This document shows positions 15,428 to 23,043 of a stretch of DNA of 64,000 nt, piece after piece. The notes beneath the pieces were generated by a model. It had not been told where the DNA came from and did no database searches. It saw nothing but the letters and a program-made list of their open reading frames with translations. A program made the translations under genes and the position numbers. Each line of letters starts with the position of its first letter. Positions within the stretch are counted from its first letter, which is position 1. The stretch is from Inquilinus limosus_F (GTDB lineage Bacteria; Pseudomonadota; Alphaproteobacteria; DSM-16000; Inquilinaceae): NCBI RefSeq assembly GCF_051487185.1, contig NZ_JAHVDK010000007.1:1-64000 (forward strand). The letters run 5' to 3'.

Positions 15428-16687
15428 ATGCGCATCCTTCTGGTCGGCGGCGGCGGCCGCGAACATGCCCTGGCCTGGGCGATCGCCGCCTCCCCCCTCT
15501 GCGATACCCTCTACTGCGCGCCCGGCAATGCCGGCATCGCCCAGGAGGCAACCTGCGTGCCGATCGCGGCCGAGGATGTGGACGGGCTGGTGACCTTCGC
15601 CCAGGAGAACGCGATCGACTTCGCCGTGGTGGGGCCGGAGGCGCCGCTGGTGGCGGGGCTGGTGGACCGGCTGACCGAGGCCGGAATCAAGGCCTTCGGG
15701 CCGACCGCCGCCGCCGCGGCGCTGGAGGGGTCGAAGGGCTTCACCAAGGACCTGTGCGCGAAATACGGCATCCCGACCGCCCGCTACCGCCGCTTCACCG
15801 ACGCGGCTGCGGCCAAGGCCTATATCGCCGCCGAGGGCGCGCCGATCGTGGTCAAGGCCGACGGCCTGGCCGCCGGCAAGGGCGTGGTGGTGGCCGGGAC
15901 GGTCGAGGAGGCCCAGGCCGCCGTCGATGCGATGCTGACCGAGGGCGGCTTCGGCGCCGCGGGTGCCTCGATCGTGGTCGAGGAATGCCTGACCGGGCCG
16001 GAGCTGAGCTTCTTCGCCCTGTGCGACGGCGAGACCGCCCTGCCGCTGGCCACCGCCCGCGACCACAAGCGCGCCTTCGACCACGACGAGGGACCGAACA
16101 CCGGCGGCATGGGCGCTGTCTCGCCGCACCCGCTGGCGACGCCGGAGCTCGAGGCCCGGATCATGGCCGAGATCGTGCAGCCGACCCTCAAGGCCATGGA
16201 GGCCGAGGGCACGCCGTTCCGCGGCATCCTGTTCGCCGGGCTGATGCTGACCGAGCGCGGGCCGCAGCTGATCGAGCACAATGTCCGCTTCGGCGACCCG
16301 GAATGCGAGACGCTGCTGCCGCGGCTGAACTCGGACCTCCTCACCGCCCTGATCGCCGCGGCCGACGGCGAGCTGCGCCACCTGACCCTGCGCTGGCGGA
16401 TGGAGGCGGCGGTGACGGTGGTGATGGCGGCGAAGGGCTATCCGGGCGCGTATCAGAAGGGCAGCACGATCCAGGCGCTCGACCAGGCCGGGCAGGTGCC
16501 CGGCACCATCGTGTTCCACGCCGGCACGAAGGCGGAGACCGACGGCACCGTCACCGCCCAGGGCGGCCGTGTGCTGGCGGTGACAGCGCTGGGGAGCGAC
16601 ATCGCCGAGGCGCGCGCCCGCGCCTATCAGGCGGTCGACCGCATCGACTGGCCTGAGGGCTTCTGCCGAAGGGATATTGCGGTGTGA
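15428..16687 (+). CDS. purD: Phosphoribosylamine-glycine ligase
   Basis: A 419-residue enzyme of the ATP-grasp superfamily that joins glycine to 5-phosphoribosylamine in the second step of purine synthesis. Visible marks are the N-terminal MRILLVGGGGREHALAWAI, the ATP-binding VVKADGLAAGKGVVVA (about residues 140-155), GPELSFFALCDG, the phosphate/substrate loop DEGPNTGGMGAVSP, and the metal-binding HNVRFGDPECETLLPRL. Its stop overlaps the start of the CPCC gene (GTGA). Length is normal for PurD. Confidence 0.97.
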   Translation: MRILLVGGGGREHALAWAIAASPLCDTLYCAPGNAGIAQEATCVPIAAEDVDGLVTFAQENAIDFAVVGPEAPLVAGLVDRLTEAGIKAFGPTAAAAALEGSKGFTKDLCAKYGIPTARYRRFTDAAAAKAYIAAEGAPIVVKADGLAAGKGVVVAGTVEEAQAAVDAMLTEGGFGAAGASIVVEECLTGPELSFFALCDGETALPLATARDHKRAFDHDEGPNTGGMGAVSPHPLATPELEARIMAEIVQPTLKAMEAEGTPFRGILFAGLMLTERGPQLIEHNVRFGDPECETLLPRLNSDLLTALIAAADGELRHLTLRWRMEAAVTVVMAAKGYPGAYQKGSTIQALDQAGQVPGTIVFHAGTKAETDGTVTAQGGRVLAVTALGSDIAEARARAYQAVDRIDWPEGFCRRDIAV

Positions 16688-16962
16688 GCTTCCGGAACGT
16701 CTCGGAGCCGACCCAGGACCGGCCGACCTACAGATGCCCCTGCTGCGGCTGCAGGACGTTGCGGGGGCGCGCCGCCTTCGAAATCTGTCCGGTCTGCTGG
16801 TGGGAGGATGACGGACAGGACGAGCACGATGCCGATGTCGTCCGGGGTGGACCCAATGGCTCGCTGAGCCTCAGGGATGCGCAGCGGAACTACCGTGCAT
16901 GCGGTGTGGCTGATCCGGCCTTCGTCCATCGTGTTCGAAAGCCGAGACCGGAAGAACTCTGA
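16684..16962 (+). CDS. CPCC cysteine-rich family protein
   Basis: A 92-residue protein with two Cys clusters, YRCPCCGCRTL near residue 18 and ICPVCWWEDDGQD near 34, a likely zinc-binding arrangement. The C-terminal half (SLRDAQRNYRACG) fits the CPCC family of unknown function. It begins with GTG inside the purD stop codon, so it is translationally coupled to purD. The chance that it merely fills the gap is low because the motif order matches the family exactly. Confidence 0.83.
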   Translation: MSFRNVSEPTQDRPTYRCPCCGCRTLRGRAAFEICPVCWWEDDGQDEHDADVVRGGPNGSLSLRDAQRNYRACGVADPAFVHRVRKPRPEEL

Positions 16963-17002
16963 CCGACCTGCAATGCTGTCGTTCCGAGTGTATGATCGGG
17001 TC

Positions 17003-17191
17003 ATGACGCCAAAGATCATCACGACCACGCTGGATGACCGCGGTCAGGGACAGACCGATTGGAGCTGTGTCCGAGCGCTTTCGGATGCAGAGATCGATCG
17101 TGCCATCGCGTCCGATCCCGAGGAATCGGCTCTTGAAGGCACATGGTCCGAAGAGGCCGAATTCATCGTCCCCGAAGCCAAATCGCCATAG
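17003..17191 (+). CDS. BrnA-like orphan antitoxin
   Basis: A 62-residue acidic protein. TDWSCVRALSDAEIDRAIAS followed by DPEES resembles the N-terminal part of BrnA antitoxins (consensus TDW.R.R.M.DEEI..A...DPD). The usual C-terminal ribbon-helix-helix of BrnA is not present; the protein stops after a short acidic tail. BrnA is normally encoded after the BrnT toxin, but the gene upstream here is the CPCC protein and no BrnT is visible. It could be a remnant or a stand-alone regulator. The ATG at 17003 is the only sensible start; it has no strong ribosome site. Confidence 0.5.
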   Translation: MTPKIITTTLDDRGQGQTDWSCVRALSDAEIDRAIASDPEESALEGTWSEEAEFIVPEAKSP

Positions 17192-17194
17192 ATG

Positions 17195-17218
17195 TTGGGT
17201 TTGTCGAGGCGAACCCAA
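17195..17218 (+). terminator. Hairpin before greB
   Basis: TTGGGTT (17195-17201) and AACCCAA (17212-17218) pair around a 10-base loop between the BrnA-like gene and greB. There is no T-run, so it may attenuate or only cap the upstream transcript. Confidence 0.35.
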
Positions 17219-17244
17219 TCTACACACAGTGCTACAGTGTTCCG

Positions 17245-17796
17245 ATGAGCAAGGCTTTCACTAAAGAGACCGACTCCGAAGAGGAGCTGGACGACGCGCC
17301 GGCGCCTCTGCCTGCGGGGTCGAAGAACTACATCACGCCGGAGGGCTTCCAGCGGCTGCAGGACGAGCTGAAGCAGCTGTGGCGGGTCGAGCGGCCGAAG
17401 GTGGTCGAGGTGGTGTCCTGGGCCGCCGGCAACGGCGACCGGTCGGAGAACGGCGACTACATCTACGGCAAGAAGCGGCTGCGCGAGATCGACCGGCGGG
17501 TGCGGTTCCTGACCAAGCGGCTGGAGATCGCCGAGGTGGTCGACCCGGCGCGCCAGACCAACCGCGACCGGGTCTATTTCGGCGCCACGGTCACCTATGT
17601 CGACGGCCAGGACCGCGAGCGCACGGTGCGCATCGTCGGCATCGACGAGACCCGGCCGGAGGAGGGCGAGATCAGCTGGATCTCTCCCCTCGCCCGCGCC
17701 CTGATGCGGGCGCAGGAGGGCGACGTGGTCGAGGTCCGCACCCCGGCGGGCATCGAGACCGCCGAGGTGATCGAGATCCGCTACGATAAGGGCTGA
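17245..17796 (+). CDS. greB: Transcription elongation factor GreB
   Basis: A 183-residue Gre factor. The N-terminal coiled coil carries ITPEGFQRLQDELKQLW and the acidic tip region GDRSENGDYIYGKKRLREID, with the two acidic residues that chelate the catalytic magnesium in the polymerase secondary channel. The C-terminal FKBP-like domain has VYFGATVTYVDG and ISPLARALMRAQEGDVVEVR. The WRVERPKVVEVVSWAAGNGD..ENGDYIYGK signature is that of GreB rather than GreA. It rescues backtracked RNA polymerase. An acidic extension of ~25 residues (KETDSEEELDDAP) precedes the domain. Confidence 0.93.
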   Translation: MSKAFTKETDSEEELDDAPAPLPAGSKNYITPEGFQRLQDELKQLWRVERPKVVEVVSWAAGNGDRSENGDYIYGKKRLREIDRRVRFLTKRLEIAEVVDPARQTNRDRVYFGATVTYVDGQDRERTVRIVGIDETRPEEGEISWISPLARALMRAQEGDVVEVRTPAGIETAEVIEIRYDKG

Positions 17797-17829
17797 ACGG
17801 TCTTTACGCGCAACCCTCCAGGCCCTTCT

Positions 17830-17937
17830 CCGTCATGGCGAGGCGCGCAGCGCCGTGGCCATCCAGGGGGCCGGTGCGAGCCGCCCTGGATGGCCACGCC
17901 CCCCAATAGGCGTAAGGGGCGGGGCTCGCCATGACGG
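17830..17937. repeat. Dispersed palindromic repeat, family A (intact)
   Basis: A nested palindrome. Outer arms are CCGTCATGGCGAG (17830-17842) and CTCGCCATGACGG (17925-17937). Inner arms are GTGGCCATCCAGGG (17855-17868) and CCCTGGATGGCCAC (17884-17897). All arms match perfectly. It fills the gap between convergent greB and msrC and could act as a transcription stop in both directions. Confidence 0.85.
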
Positions 17938-17967
17938 GAATGTATTTCGGGCTGCCGGTACGAGCCG

Positions 17968-18459
17968 TCAGATCGCGCTGGCGGTGACCCAGAGCGCGGC
18001 CAGCGCCTCGATGCCGGCCTGGTCCTCGGCGTCGAAGCGGCCGGGCAGCGGGCTGTCGAGGTCGAGCACGCCCAGCACCGTCCCGTCGCGCAGCAGCGGC
18101 ACCACCAGTTCCGACCGTGAAGCGGCGTCGCAGGCGATGTGGCCGGGGAAGGCATGCACGTCCGGCACCAGCACCGGCTGCCGCCGCTCCGCCGCCGTGC
18201 CACAGACGCCGCGGCCGAGCGGGATGCGGATGCAGGCCGGCTTGCCCTGGAACGGCCCCAGCACCAGCTCCCCGCCGCGCATCAGATAGAAGCCGGCCCA
18301 GTTCAGGTCCGGCAGGCCATGGAAGATCAGGGCCGAGAGATTCGCGGCATTGGCGATGGCGTCGGTCTCGCCGGCGAACAGCCCCTTCGCCTGGTCGAGC
18401 AGCTCTCGATACAGCGCCGGCTTCGGCAGGGAGGGGTCGGGGCGTGCGGTCTGGAACAT
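17968..18459 (-). CDS. msrC: Free methionine-(R)-sulfoxide reductase, GAF domain
   Basis: A 163-residue single-GAF protein of the fRMsr type. The three catalytic and resolving Cys positions are present in PACIRIPLGRGVCGTAAER and HIACDAASRSELVVPL. These are the residues that separate fRMsr from signalling GAF domains. The substrate pocket strand NWAGFYLMRGGELVLGPFQG is also typical. The enzyme reduces free methionine-R-sulfoxide with thioredoxin in the cytoplasm. The start at 18459 is set by homology to the family N-terminus. It follows the ArsR-type gene on the same strand with a 61-base gap. Confidence 0.9.
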   Translation of the reverse strand: MFQTARPDPSLPKPALYRELLDQAKGLFAGETDAIANAANLSALIFHGLPDLNWAGFYLMRGGELVLGPFQGKPACIRIPLGRGVCGTAAERRQPVLVPDVHAFPGHIACDAASRSELVVPLLRDGTVLGVLDLDSPLPGRFDAEDQAGIEALAALWVTASAI

Positions 18460-18520
18460 CGGTCGGTCTTCGCTGCGGGTCGGGCCAAAGGATAGGGGCG
18501 GGAACGCCCGGCGGAAAGCC

Positions 18521-18820
18521 TCACAGCGTCTCAAGCATCGCCCGCGCCGCGCGGATCCGCTCCTCATCGCGCTTGTAGAAGGTCCATTGCTTGATCCGCT
18601 TCGGCACCACGAGGCCGGCCTGGACCAGGACGCGCATATGCTCGCTCAGGGTCGGCTGGCTGATGCCGAGCTTGTCGGCGATGAACAGGCCGCAGACCCC
18701 GTCCTCGACCAGGTCGCCGTCGACCTGCGGCGGGAAATGCGCGCGCGGATCCTTCAGCCACTCCAGGATCTGCAGGCGGCGCTCATTGGCCAGGGCACGG
18801 AAGAGATTGGCTGGATACAT
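18521..18820 (-). CDS. ArsR-type HTH transcriptional regulator
   Basis: A 99-residue winged-helix protein: MYPANLFRALANERRLQILE, LGISQPTLSEHMRVLVQAGL as helix-turn-helix, and VPKRIKQWTFYKRDEERI as the wing. A Cys (GVCGLFIADKL) sits at the position of the ArsR metal box, but the full box is missing. It is divergent from phzF with a 66-base gap. A near-perfect 15-base dyad lies directly upstream of its start, a natural autoregulatory operator that would also affect phzF. Confidence 0.83.
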   Translation of the reverse strand: MYPANLFRALANERRLQILEWLKDPRAHFPPQVDGDLVEDGVCGLFIADKLGISQPTLSEHMRVLVQAGLVVPKRIKQWTFYKRDEERIRAARAMLETL

Positions 18821-18825
18821 TTCGG

Positions 18826-18840
18826 CACTTTGCCAAGGTG
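18826..18840. promoter_or_regulatory. Candidate ArsR operator
   Basis: CACTTTGCCAAGGTG is symmetric around its central C in six of seven base pairs. It lies six bases upstream of the ArsR-type start and 47 bases before phzF, where binding would block both. Confidence 0.4.
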
Positions 18841-18886
18841 CTAAGCCATGTCAAGACTCGGGGCCTTGAGCCGACAGGAGGACGCC

Positions 18887-19804
18887 ATGCGCCGCTTCGC
18901 CTTCGAGACCGTCGACGTGTTCACCGACCGCCGCTTCGGCGGCAATCAACTGGCGGTGTTCCCGGATGCGCGCGGCCTGTCCGACGACGAGATGCAGTCG
19001 CTGGCCGCCGAGTTCAACCTGAGCGAGACGACCTTCGTGCTGCCGCCGGAGGACCCGGCGCACACGGCGCGGGTGCGGATCTTCAACCGCACCTACGAGA
19101 TGCCCTTCGCCGGCCATCCCAATGTCGGCACCGGCTGCGTCCTGGCCCGGCACGGGCTGGACCGCGACGGCGTGCTGATTTTCGAGGAGCTGTCCGGGCT
19201 GGTCGAGGTGCGGGTCGAGCGCGACGCGACCGGGGCTGTGACCGGCGCCGTGATCGCCGCGCCGCAACCGCTGTCGACCCTGATGGAGCTGCCGGCCGAG
19301 GCGATCGCGTCCTGCGTCGGCTTGGCGCCCTCCGACATCGTCACCCGGGCGCACCAGCCGGTGCTGGCCTCGGTCGGCATCCCGTTCGTGCTGGCCGAGG
19401 TGACCGGCGAGGCGCTGACCCGCGCCGTGCCGGACGTCGCTGCCTTCCGCCGCACCCAGGAGGAGTTCCCGAAGGTGGAGCGGCGCCTGTCGCTGCATCT
19501 CTACGCCCGCGACCCGGCGGCCCCGGACATCGCGGCGCCGGGCGGCGCCCACCTCCGCGCCCGGATGTTCGCGCCGCTCTCCGGCACCTATGAGGACCCG
19601 GCGACCGGCAGCGCCAACGCCACGCTCGGCGCCCTCCTGCTCTCGCTGTCCGGCGCCGATGCGGGACAGGCCGAGATCGTCCAGGGCGTGGAGATGGGCC
19701 GCCCGAGCCTGCTGCGCGTGGCCGCCCGCCGCGCCGCGGACGGCATCCGCTCCACCGTCGGCGGTGGCTGCATCCCGGTGCTGAAGGGCGAGGCGGAGGT
19801 TTAG
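18887..19804 (+). CDS. PhzF family isomerase-like protein
   Basis: A 305-residue protein of the PhzF/diaminopimelate-epimerase fold. The start RFAFETVDVFTDRRFGGNQL and AVFPDARGLSDDEMQSLAAE carry the family entry block. LSETTFVLPP contains the catalytic Glu of PhzF, and MPFAGHPNVGTGCVL is the ligand-binding loop. The second half has the matching GTYEDPATGSANATLGALLL. True PhzF isomerises a phenazine precursor; most genomic homologs, with no phenazine genes nearby as here, have unknown substrates. The ATG at 18887 has AGGAGG seven bases upstream, which rules out the longer frame. Confidence 0.9.
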   Translation: MRRFAFETVDVFTDRRFGGNQLAVFPDARGLSDDEMQSLAAEFNLSETTFVLPPEDPAHTARVRIFNRTYEMPFAGHPNVGTGCVLARHGLDRDGVLIFEELSGLVEVRVERDATGAVTGAVIAAPQPLSTLMELPAEAIASCVGLAPSDIVTRAHQPVLASVGIPFVLAEVTGEALTRAVPDVAAFRRTQEEFPKVERRLSLHLYARDPAAPDIAAPGGAHLRARMFAPLSGTYEDPATGSANATLGALLLSLSGADAGQAEIVQGVEMGRPSLLRVAARRAADGIRSTVGGGCIPVLKGEAEV

Positions 19805-19807
19805 GGG

Positions 19808-20113
19808 CTAGTGAGCGGCGAAGTTGCCGCGGATGGGCGAAGTCGGATCATCGAGCTCCTCGAGGAATTTTGCCCGGATCTTCGCCAGAGCGTCCGGGTG
19901 CTGTCCTGGCGCCTGCAGATCGAGCGCCCGCGCCACGTGCCGGGCGGTGTCGGCGAGAATGGTGCCCCAGGCATCCTCCTCGACATCGCCACGCCCCTCG
20001 TAGATGCCGATCCTGATGGTGCAGTGCAGGCCATGTTCGGCGATCCAGACCCGCAGCATCTCAATCGACTCAGGATCTCGCCTGGCTGCATAGGGAATTC
20101 TCACCTCATCCAT
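19808..20113 (-). CDS. DUF5076-type protein
   Basis: A 101-residue soluble protein: VRIPYAARRDPESIEMLRVW, IAEHGLHCTIRIGIYEG, EEDAWGTILADTARHVARAL, ending in a Lys/Glu helix. The pattern fits the DUF5076 family, small alphaproteobacterial proteins of unknown function. It ends three bases after the convergent phzF stop and follows tadA by 23 bases on the same strand, so it may be co-transcribed with tadA. Confidence 0.72.
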   Translation of the reverse strand: MDEVRIPYAARRDPESIEMLRVWIAEHGLHCTIRIGIYEGRGDVEEDAWGTILADTARHVARALDLQAPGQHPDALAKIRAKFLEELDDPTSPIRGNFAAH

Positions 20114-20136
20114 CGTCGCCCTCCGTGCAAAACCCA

Positions 20137-20634
20137 CTATCGCCGCGCCCGGAAGAAGGCGCGTAGCAGCTCGCCCGCCTCCTCCGCGCCCGGCGCCTGT
20201 TCTACCTGCGGGCGGTGGTGGCAGGTCTTCTGCTCGAAGAAGCGCGGGCCGTGCAGCACCGCGCCGCCCTTCGGGTCCTGGGCCGCGAAGACCACCCGGC
20301 GGATTCGGGCGAAGGAGATGGCGCCGGCGCAGAGCGCGCAGGGCTCGAGCGTGACGTAGAGGTCGCAGTCGGGCAGCCGCGGCCGGCCGCGCAGACGCCC
20401 GGCCTCGCGGATCGCCAGCACCTCGGCATGGGCGGTCGGATCTGCCAGCTCCTCCACCCGATTGCCGGCCCGGGCCAGCACCTGGCCGGTCGCGGCCTCG
20501 ACCACCACCGCCCCGACCGGCACCTCGCCGCGCGCGGCCGCCGCCGCCGCCTCGTCCAGGGCCAGGCGCATATAAGCCTCGGCCGGGTCGGCGGCCGGAT
20601 CGAGGGAGGACGGGGCTGGCGGTTCGGCAGGCAC
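20137..20634 (-). CDS. tadA: tRNA-specific adenosine deaminase
   Basis: A 165-residue cytidine-deaminase-fold enzyme that converts A34 to inosine in tRNA-Arg(ACG). The zinc site is complete: TAHAEVLAIREAG supplies the His and the catalytic Glu, and TLEPCALCAGAIS the two Cys. The dimer and RNA-binding region PKGGAVLHGPRFF follows. The start is uncertain. The GTG at 20634 (AAGGAT upstream) includes a 21-residue lead, while an ATG at 20571 would begin at MRLALDEA. The longer form is used because AEAYMRLALDEA aligns with family members. It is divergent from the pseudouridine synthase-rsmD pair, a common alphaproteobacterial layout. Confidence 0.92.
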   Translation of the reverse strand: MPAEPPAPSSLDPAADPAEAYMRLALDEAAAAAARGEVPVGAVVVEAATGQVLARAGNRVEELADPTAHAEVLAIREAGRLRGRPRLPDCDLYVTLEPCALCAGAISFARIRRVVFAAQDPKGGAVLHGPRFFEQKTCHHRPQVEQAPGAEEAGELLRAFFRARR

Positions 20635-20694
20635 GGGTCGGATCCTTGCGTTTCGCGCTAACCCTGGCCGGGCGCTTCGCGCTAGACAAGGGCG

Positions 20695-21576
20695 ATGAGC
20701 AAGACCGACGACAAGACCCCGAAGCCCAAGCCGAAAGCGACCTTCAAGGACGGCGCCGAGAAGGAAGGTGAGCGCGTCGCCAAGGTGCTGGCGCGCGCCG
20801 GGATGTGCTCGCGCCGCGAGGCCGAGCGCTGGATCGCCGAGGGCCGCGTGGCGCTGGACGGCAAGGTGCTGGACACGCCGGCCGTGGTGGTGCCGCCCGG
20901 GGCCGTGCTGACCGTCGACGGCCAGCCGGTGCCCGAGGCCGAGCGCACCCGGCTGTGGCGCTATCACAAGCCGGCCGGCCTGGTGACCACCCGGTCCGAC
21001 CCGCAGGGCCGGCAGACCGTGTTCGACAACCTGCCGGAAGGGCTGCCGCGGGTGGTCTCGATCGGCCGGCTGGACCTGAACAGCGAGGGCCTGCTGCTGC
21101 TGACCAACGACGGCGAGCTGTCGCGCCGGCTGGAGCTGCCAGCCACCGGCTGGCCGCGGCGCTACCGCGTACGGGTGCACGGCACCCCGGATCCGGTGAA
21201 GCTGGCCGGACTGGCCAAGGGCATCACCGTCTCCGGCGTCCATTACGGCCCGATCGAGGCGGCGCTGGACAAGGTGCAGGGCAGCAACGCCTGGCTGACC
21301 GTCACCCTGCGCGAGGGCAAGAACCGCGAGGTACGGAAGGTGATGGAGGCGATCGGCCTGAATGTGAACCGGCTGATCCGCATCGCCTACGGCCCGTTCC
21401 AGCTGGGAACGCTGGAGAGGGGCCAGGCCGAGGAGGTCAAGGCCTCGGTGCTGCGCGACCAGCTGGGCCGCTGGCTGGAGACCCGCGAGGAGGAACCGAA
21501 GCGCAAGCCGGCGACCAAGCCTGCGAACGCTCCCACAAGCCGCCATGCCGCTGCGCCTCGTCGCCGGCCGTCATAA
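20695..21576 (+). CDS. rRNA pseudouridine synthase, RluB/RsuA family
   Basis: A 293-residue enzyme with an N-terminal S4 RNA-binding domain (ERVAKVLARAGMCSRREAER) and the RsuA/RluB catalytic domain. The catalytic Asp is in SIGRLDLNSEGLLLLTNDGE, followed by the KKYRVRV-like block WPRRYRVRVHG and TLREGKNREVRKVMEAIGL. It isomerises a uridine in 23S (RluB) or 16S (RsuA) rRNA. The downstream tail is basic and low-complexity. The order S4-then-catalytic and the GLVTTRSDPQGRQTVFDNL block favour RluB. Its last 32 bases overlap rsmD. Confidence 0.9.
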   Translation: MSKTDDKTPKPKPKATFKDGAEKEGERVAKVLARAGMCSRREAERWIAEGRVALDGKVLDTPAVVVPPGAVLTVDGQPVPEAERTRLWRYHKPAGLVTTRSDPQGRQTVFDNLPEGLPRVVSIGRLDLNSEGLLLLTNDGELSRRLELPATGWPRRYRVRVHGTPDPVKLAGLAKGITVSGVHYGPIEAALDKVQGSNAWLTVTLREGKNREVRKVMEAIGLNVNRLIRIAYGPFQLGTLERGQAEEVKASVLRDQLGRWLETREEEPKRKPATKPANAPTSRHAAAPRRRPS

Positions 21577-22114
21577 GGGCCGCGTCCTCGCCGCCCCGCC
21601 GGACCGCGCCACCCGGCCGACCAGCGACCGGGTGCGCGAGGCGGTGTTCAACATCCTGGCCCATGCCGGATACGGTTCCGACGAGGGCGACGCGGTGGCG
21701 GATGCCGTCGTGCTGGACGCCTTCGCCGGCACCGGGGCGCTGGCCTTCGAGGCGCTGTCGCGCGGCGCCGCCGAGGCCTGGCTGTTCGACAGCTCGGCCG
21801 CGGCGCTGGGCTTCGCCCGCCGGAACGCCGAGGCGCTGGGCGAGACGGCGCGCGCCCATATCCTGCGCGCCGACGCGCTGAAGCCGCCGCCGGCGCGGGC
21901 GCGGGCCACACTGCTGTTCCTTGACCCGCCCTATCGTCAGGGGCTGGTCGGGCCGGCGATCCGGGCGCTCTCCGCCGCCGGCTGGCTGGCGCCCGGCTGC
22001 CTGGTGGTGGCCGAGACCGCGGCCGACGAGCCGGCGGTGCCCGGGCTCGACCTGCTGGACGAGCGCCGCTACGGCATCGCCCGGATCGCCTTCGGGCGGG
22101 TCGCGGACAGTTGA
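21545..22114 (+). CDS. rsmD: 16S rRNA (guanine966-N2)-methyltransferase
   Basis: A 189-residue methyltransferase with the RsmD entry block LRLVAGRHKGRVLAAPPDRA, TRPTSDRVREAVFNIL, motif I VLDAFAGTGALAFEALSRGA, and the catalytic LLFLDPPYRQGL. It methylates N2 of G966 in 16S rRNA. The start lies inside the upstream pseudouridine synthase gene, so the two rRNA-modifying enzymes are made together. Length is standard. Confidence 0.94.
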   Translation: MPLRLVAGRHKGRVLAAPPDRATRPTSDRVREAVFNILAHAGYGSDEGDAVADAVVLDAFAGTGALAFEALSRGAAEAWLFDSSAAALGFARRNAEALGETARAHILRADALKPPPARARATLLFLDPPYRQGLVGPAIRALSAAGWLAPGCLVVAETAADEPAVPGLDLLDERRYGIARIAFGRVADS

Positions 22115-22123
22115 TCGGGGAGC

Positions 22124-22274
22124 CAGCCCCCTCACCCTCCCAGCCCTGGCGGGCTGGGCCCCTCCCTCTCCCCGAGGAGAGGGGAAAGAAGAGCCGCATC
22201 CCCACACCTCTCCTTGGGGAGGGGTCGAAATCGCGTCAGCGATTTCGGGTGAGGGGGCGGCTCCGGCCCAAGCC
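22124..22274. repeat. Dispersed repeat, family B, copy 2 (inverted)
   Basis: Inverted relative to the copies at 2.8 and 41.96 kb. It begins CCCCCTCACCCTCCC and ends with a hairpin CGAAATCGCGTCAGCGATTT, GGGTGAGGGGGCGG and CTCCGGCCC. Internal CCTCTCC/GGAGAGG hairpins are kept. It separates convergent rsmD and ribH. Confidence 0.75.
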
Positions 22275-22286
22275 GCCGGCTTGGTG

Positions 22287-22781
22287 TCAGGCCGCCGCGC
22301 GCAGACCCTGGCTGCGCAGCTTCGCCACCGCGGCGACGGTCACGAGCGCGGCTTCCGCCGCTTCCTTGCCCTTGACCAGAAAATGCTCGCGGAAGAAGGC
22401 GGCGTGGGTCTCATGCTCATGGAAGCGCTGCGGCGTCAGCACCGCGGACAGCACCGGCACCTCGGTGTCGAGCTGCACCCGCATCAGCGCGTCGATCACC
22501 GCGGTCGACACGAATTCGTGGCGGTAGATGCCGCCGTCGACGATGAAGCCCGCGGCGATGATGGCGTCGTAGCGGCCGCTCTTGGCCAGCAGCTGGGCGT
22601 GCAGCGGGATCTCGAACACGCCCGGCACCTCGAACAGCTCGACCTCGGCGGCCGAAGCGCCCGCCCGGGCGATCTCCGCCAGGAACGCGGTCTTGCACTG
22701 GTCGACGATGTCGCGGTGCCAGCAGGCCTGGACGAAGGCGATGCGGGGCGCGTCGGTACGGGAAGAAGACTGCTGATTCAT
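22287..22781 (-). CDS. ribH: 6,7-dimethyl-8-ribityllumazine synthase, type II
   Basis: A 164-residue lumazine synthase, the penultimate step of riboflavin synthesis. IAFVQACWHRDIVDQCKTAF, LFEVPGVFEIPLHAQLLAKS and IIAAGFIVDGGIYRHEFVST mark the substrate pocket. The GFIVDGGIYRHEF version, rather than GxVIRGxTxHF, and the overall sequence are those of RibH2-type enzymes, known in Rhizobiales such as Brucella. The ATG at 22781 follows GAGGATGACC; two ATGs just upstream are less well placed. The gene stands alone under an FMN riboswitch, without other rib genes, so it is controlled by flavin level independently of them. Confidence 0.93.
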   Translation of the reverse strand: MNQQSSSRTDAPRIAFVQACWHRDIVDQCKTAFLAEIARAGASAAEVELFEVPGVFEIPLHAQLLAKSGRYDAIIAAGFIVDGGIYRHEFVSTAVIDALMRVQLDTEVPVLSAVLTPQRFHEHETHAAFFREHFLVKGKEAAEAALVTVAAVAKLRSQGLRAAA

Positions 22782-22823
22782 GGTCATCCTCATGCAACGG
22801 ACCAGAATCAGGGCATACGGGAT

Positions 22824-22845
22824 CGGGCGCCGGGGTTTGCGCCCG
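22824..22845 (-). promoter_or_regulatory. Expression-platform hairpin of the FMN riboswitch
   Basis: CGGGCGC and GCGCCCG pair perfectly around an 8-base loop between the riboswitch and ribH. There is no T-run, so ligand control may act on Rho or on translation rather than through an intrinsic terminator. Confidence 0.45.
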
Positions 22846-22853
22846 GCCCTCGT

Positions 22854-23004
22854 CCCCGTTCTCTTTCATCCGGACTGTGACCGTCGGCTTCGGATTCTGA
22901 CCGAATCTGCTGACCCTGCCGGTCGCCCGGCAGGCGCTCGCGGGCTCGTGCATGCCCCGAAGGGTCATGCCATCACCGCCGGTGGGGACTTCCACCCCGC
23001 CCTG
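22854..23004 (-). promoter_or_regulatory. FMN riboswitch (RFN element)
   Basis: The minus strand carries the conserved RFN segments in order: GGGCGGGGTGGAAGTCCCC, ACCGGCGGT, AGCCCGCGAGCG, GGTCAGCAGAT, GGTCAGAATCCGAAGCCGAC, GGTCACAGTCCGGATG and AAAGAGA. Two variable side arms separate them. It lies in the leader of ribH, 73 bases before its start codon. FMN binding would reduce ribH expression. Confidence 0.95.
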
Positions 23005-23043
23005 AGAACGTCCGCCGCCCGGGGGATCCGGACGGCTCCGGCG

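Noticed and set aside
13877..16519. Very long open frame on the minus strand opposite purD
   Set aside because: The upper part is antisense to purD and reads as Arg/Ala/Gly-rich noise; only the portion from 15370 down is a protein (xseA). Such frames are common at this G+C content.
18887..19804. Phenazine biosynthesis cluster suggested by phzF
   Set aside because: No other phz gene is near. Isolated PhzF-fold genes are common and of unknown role.
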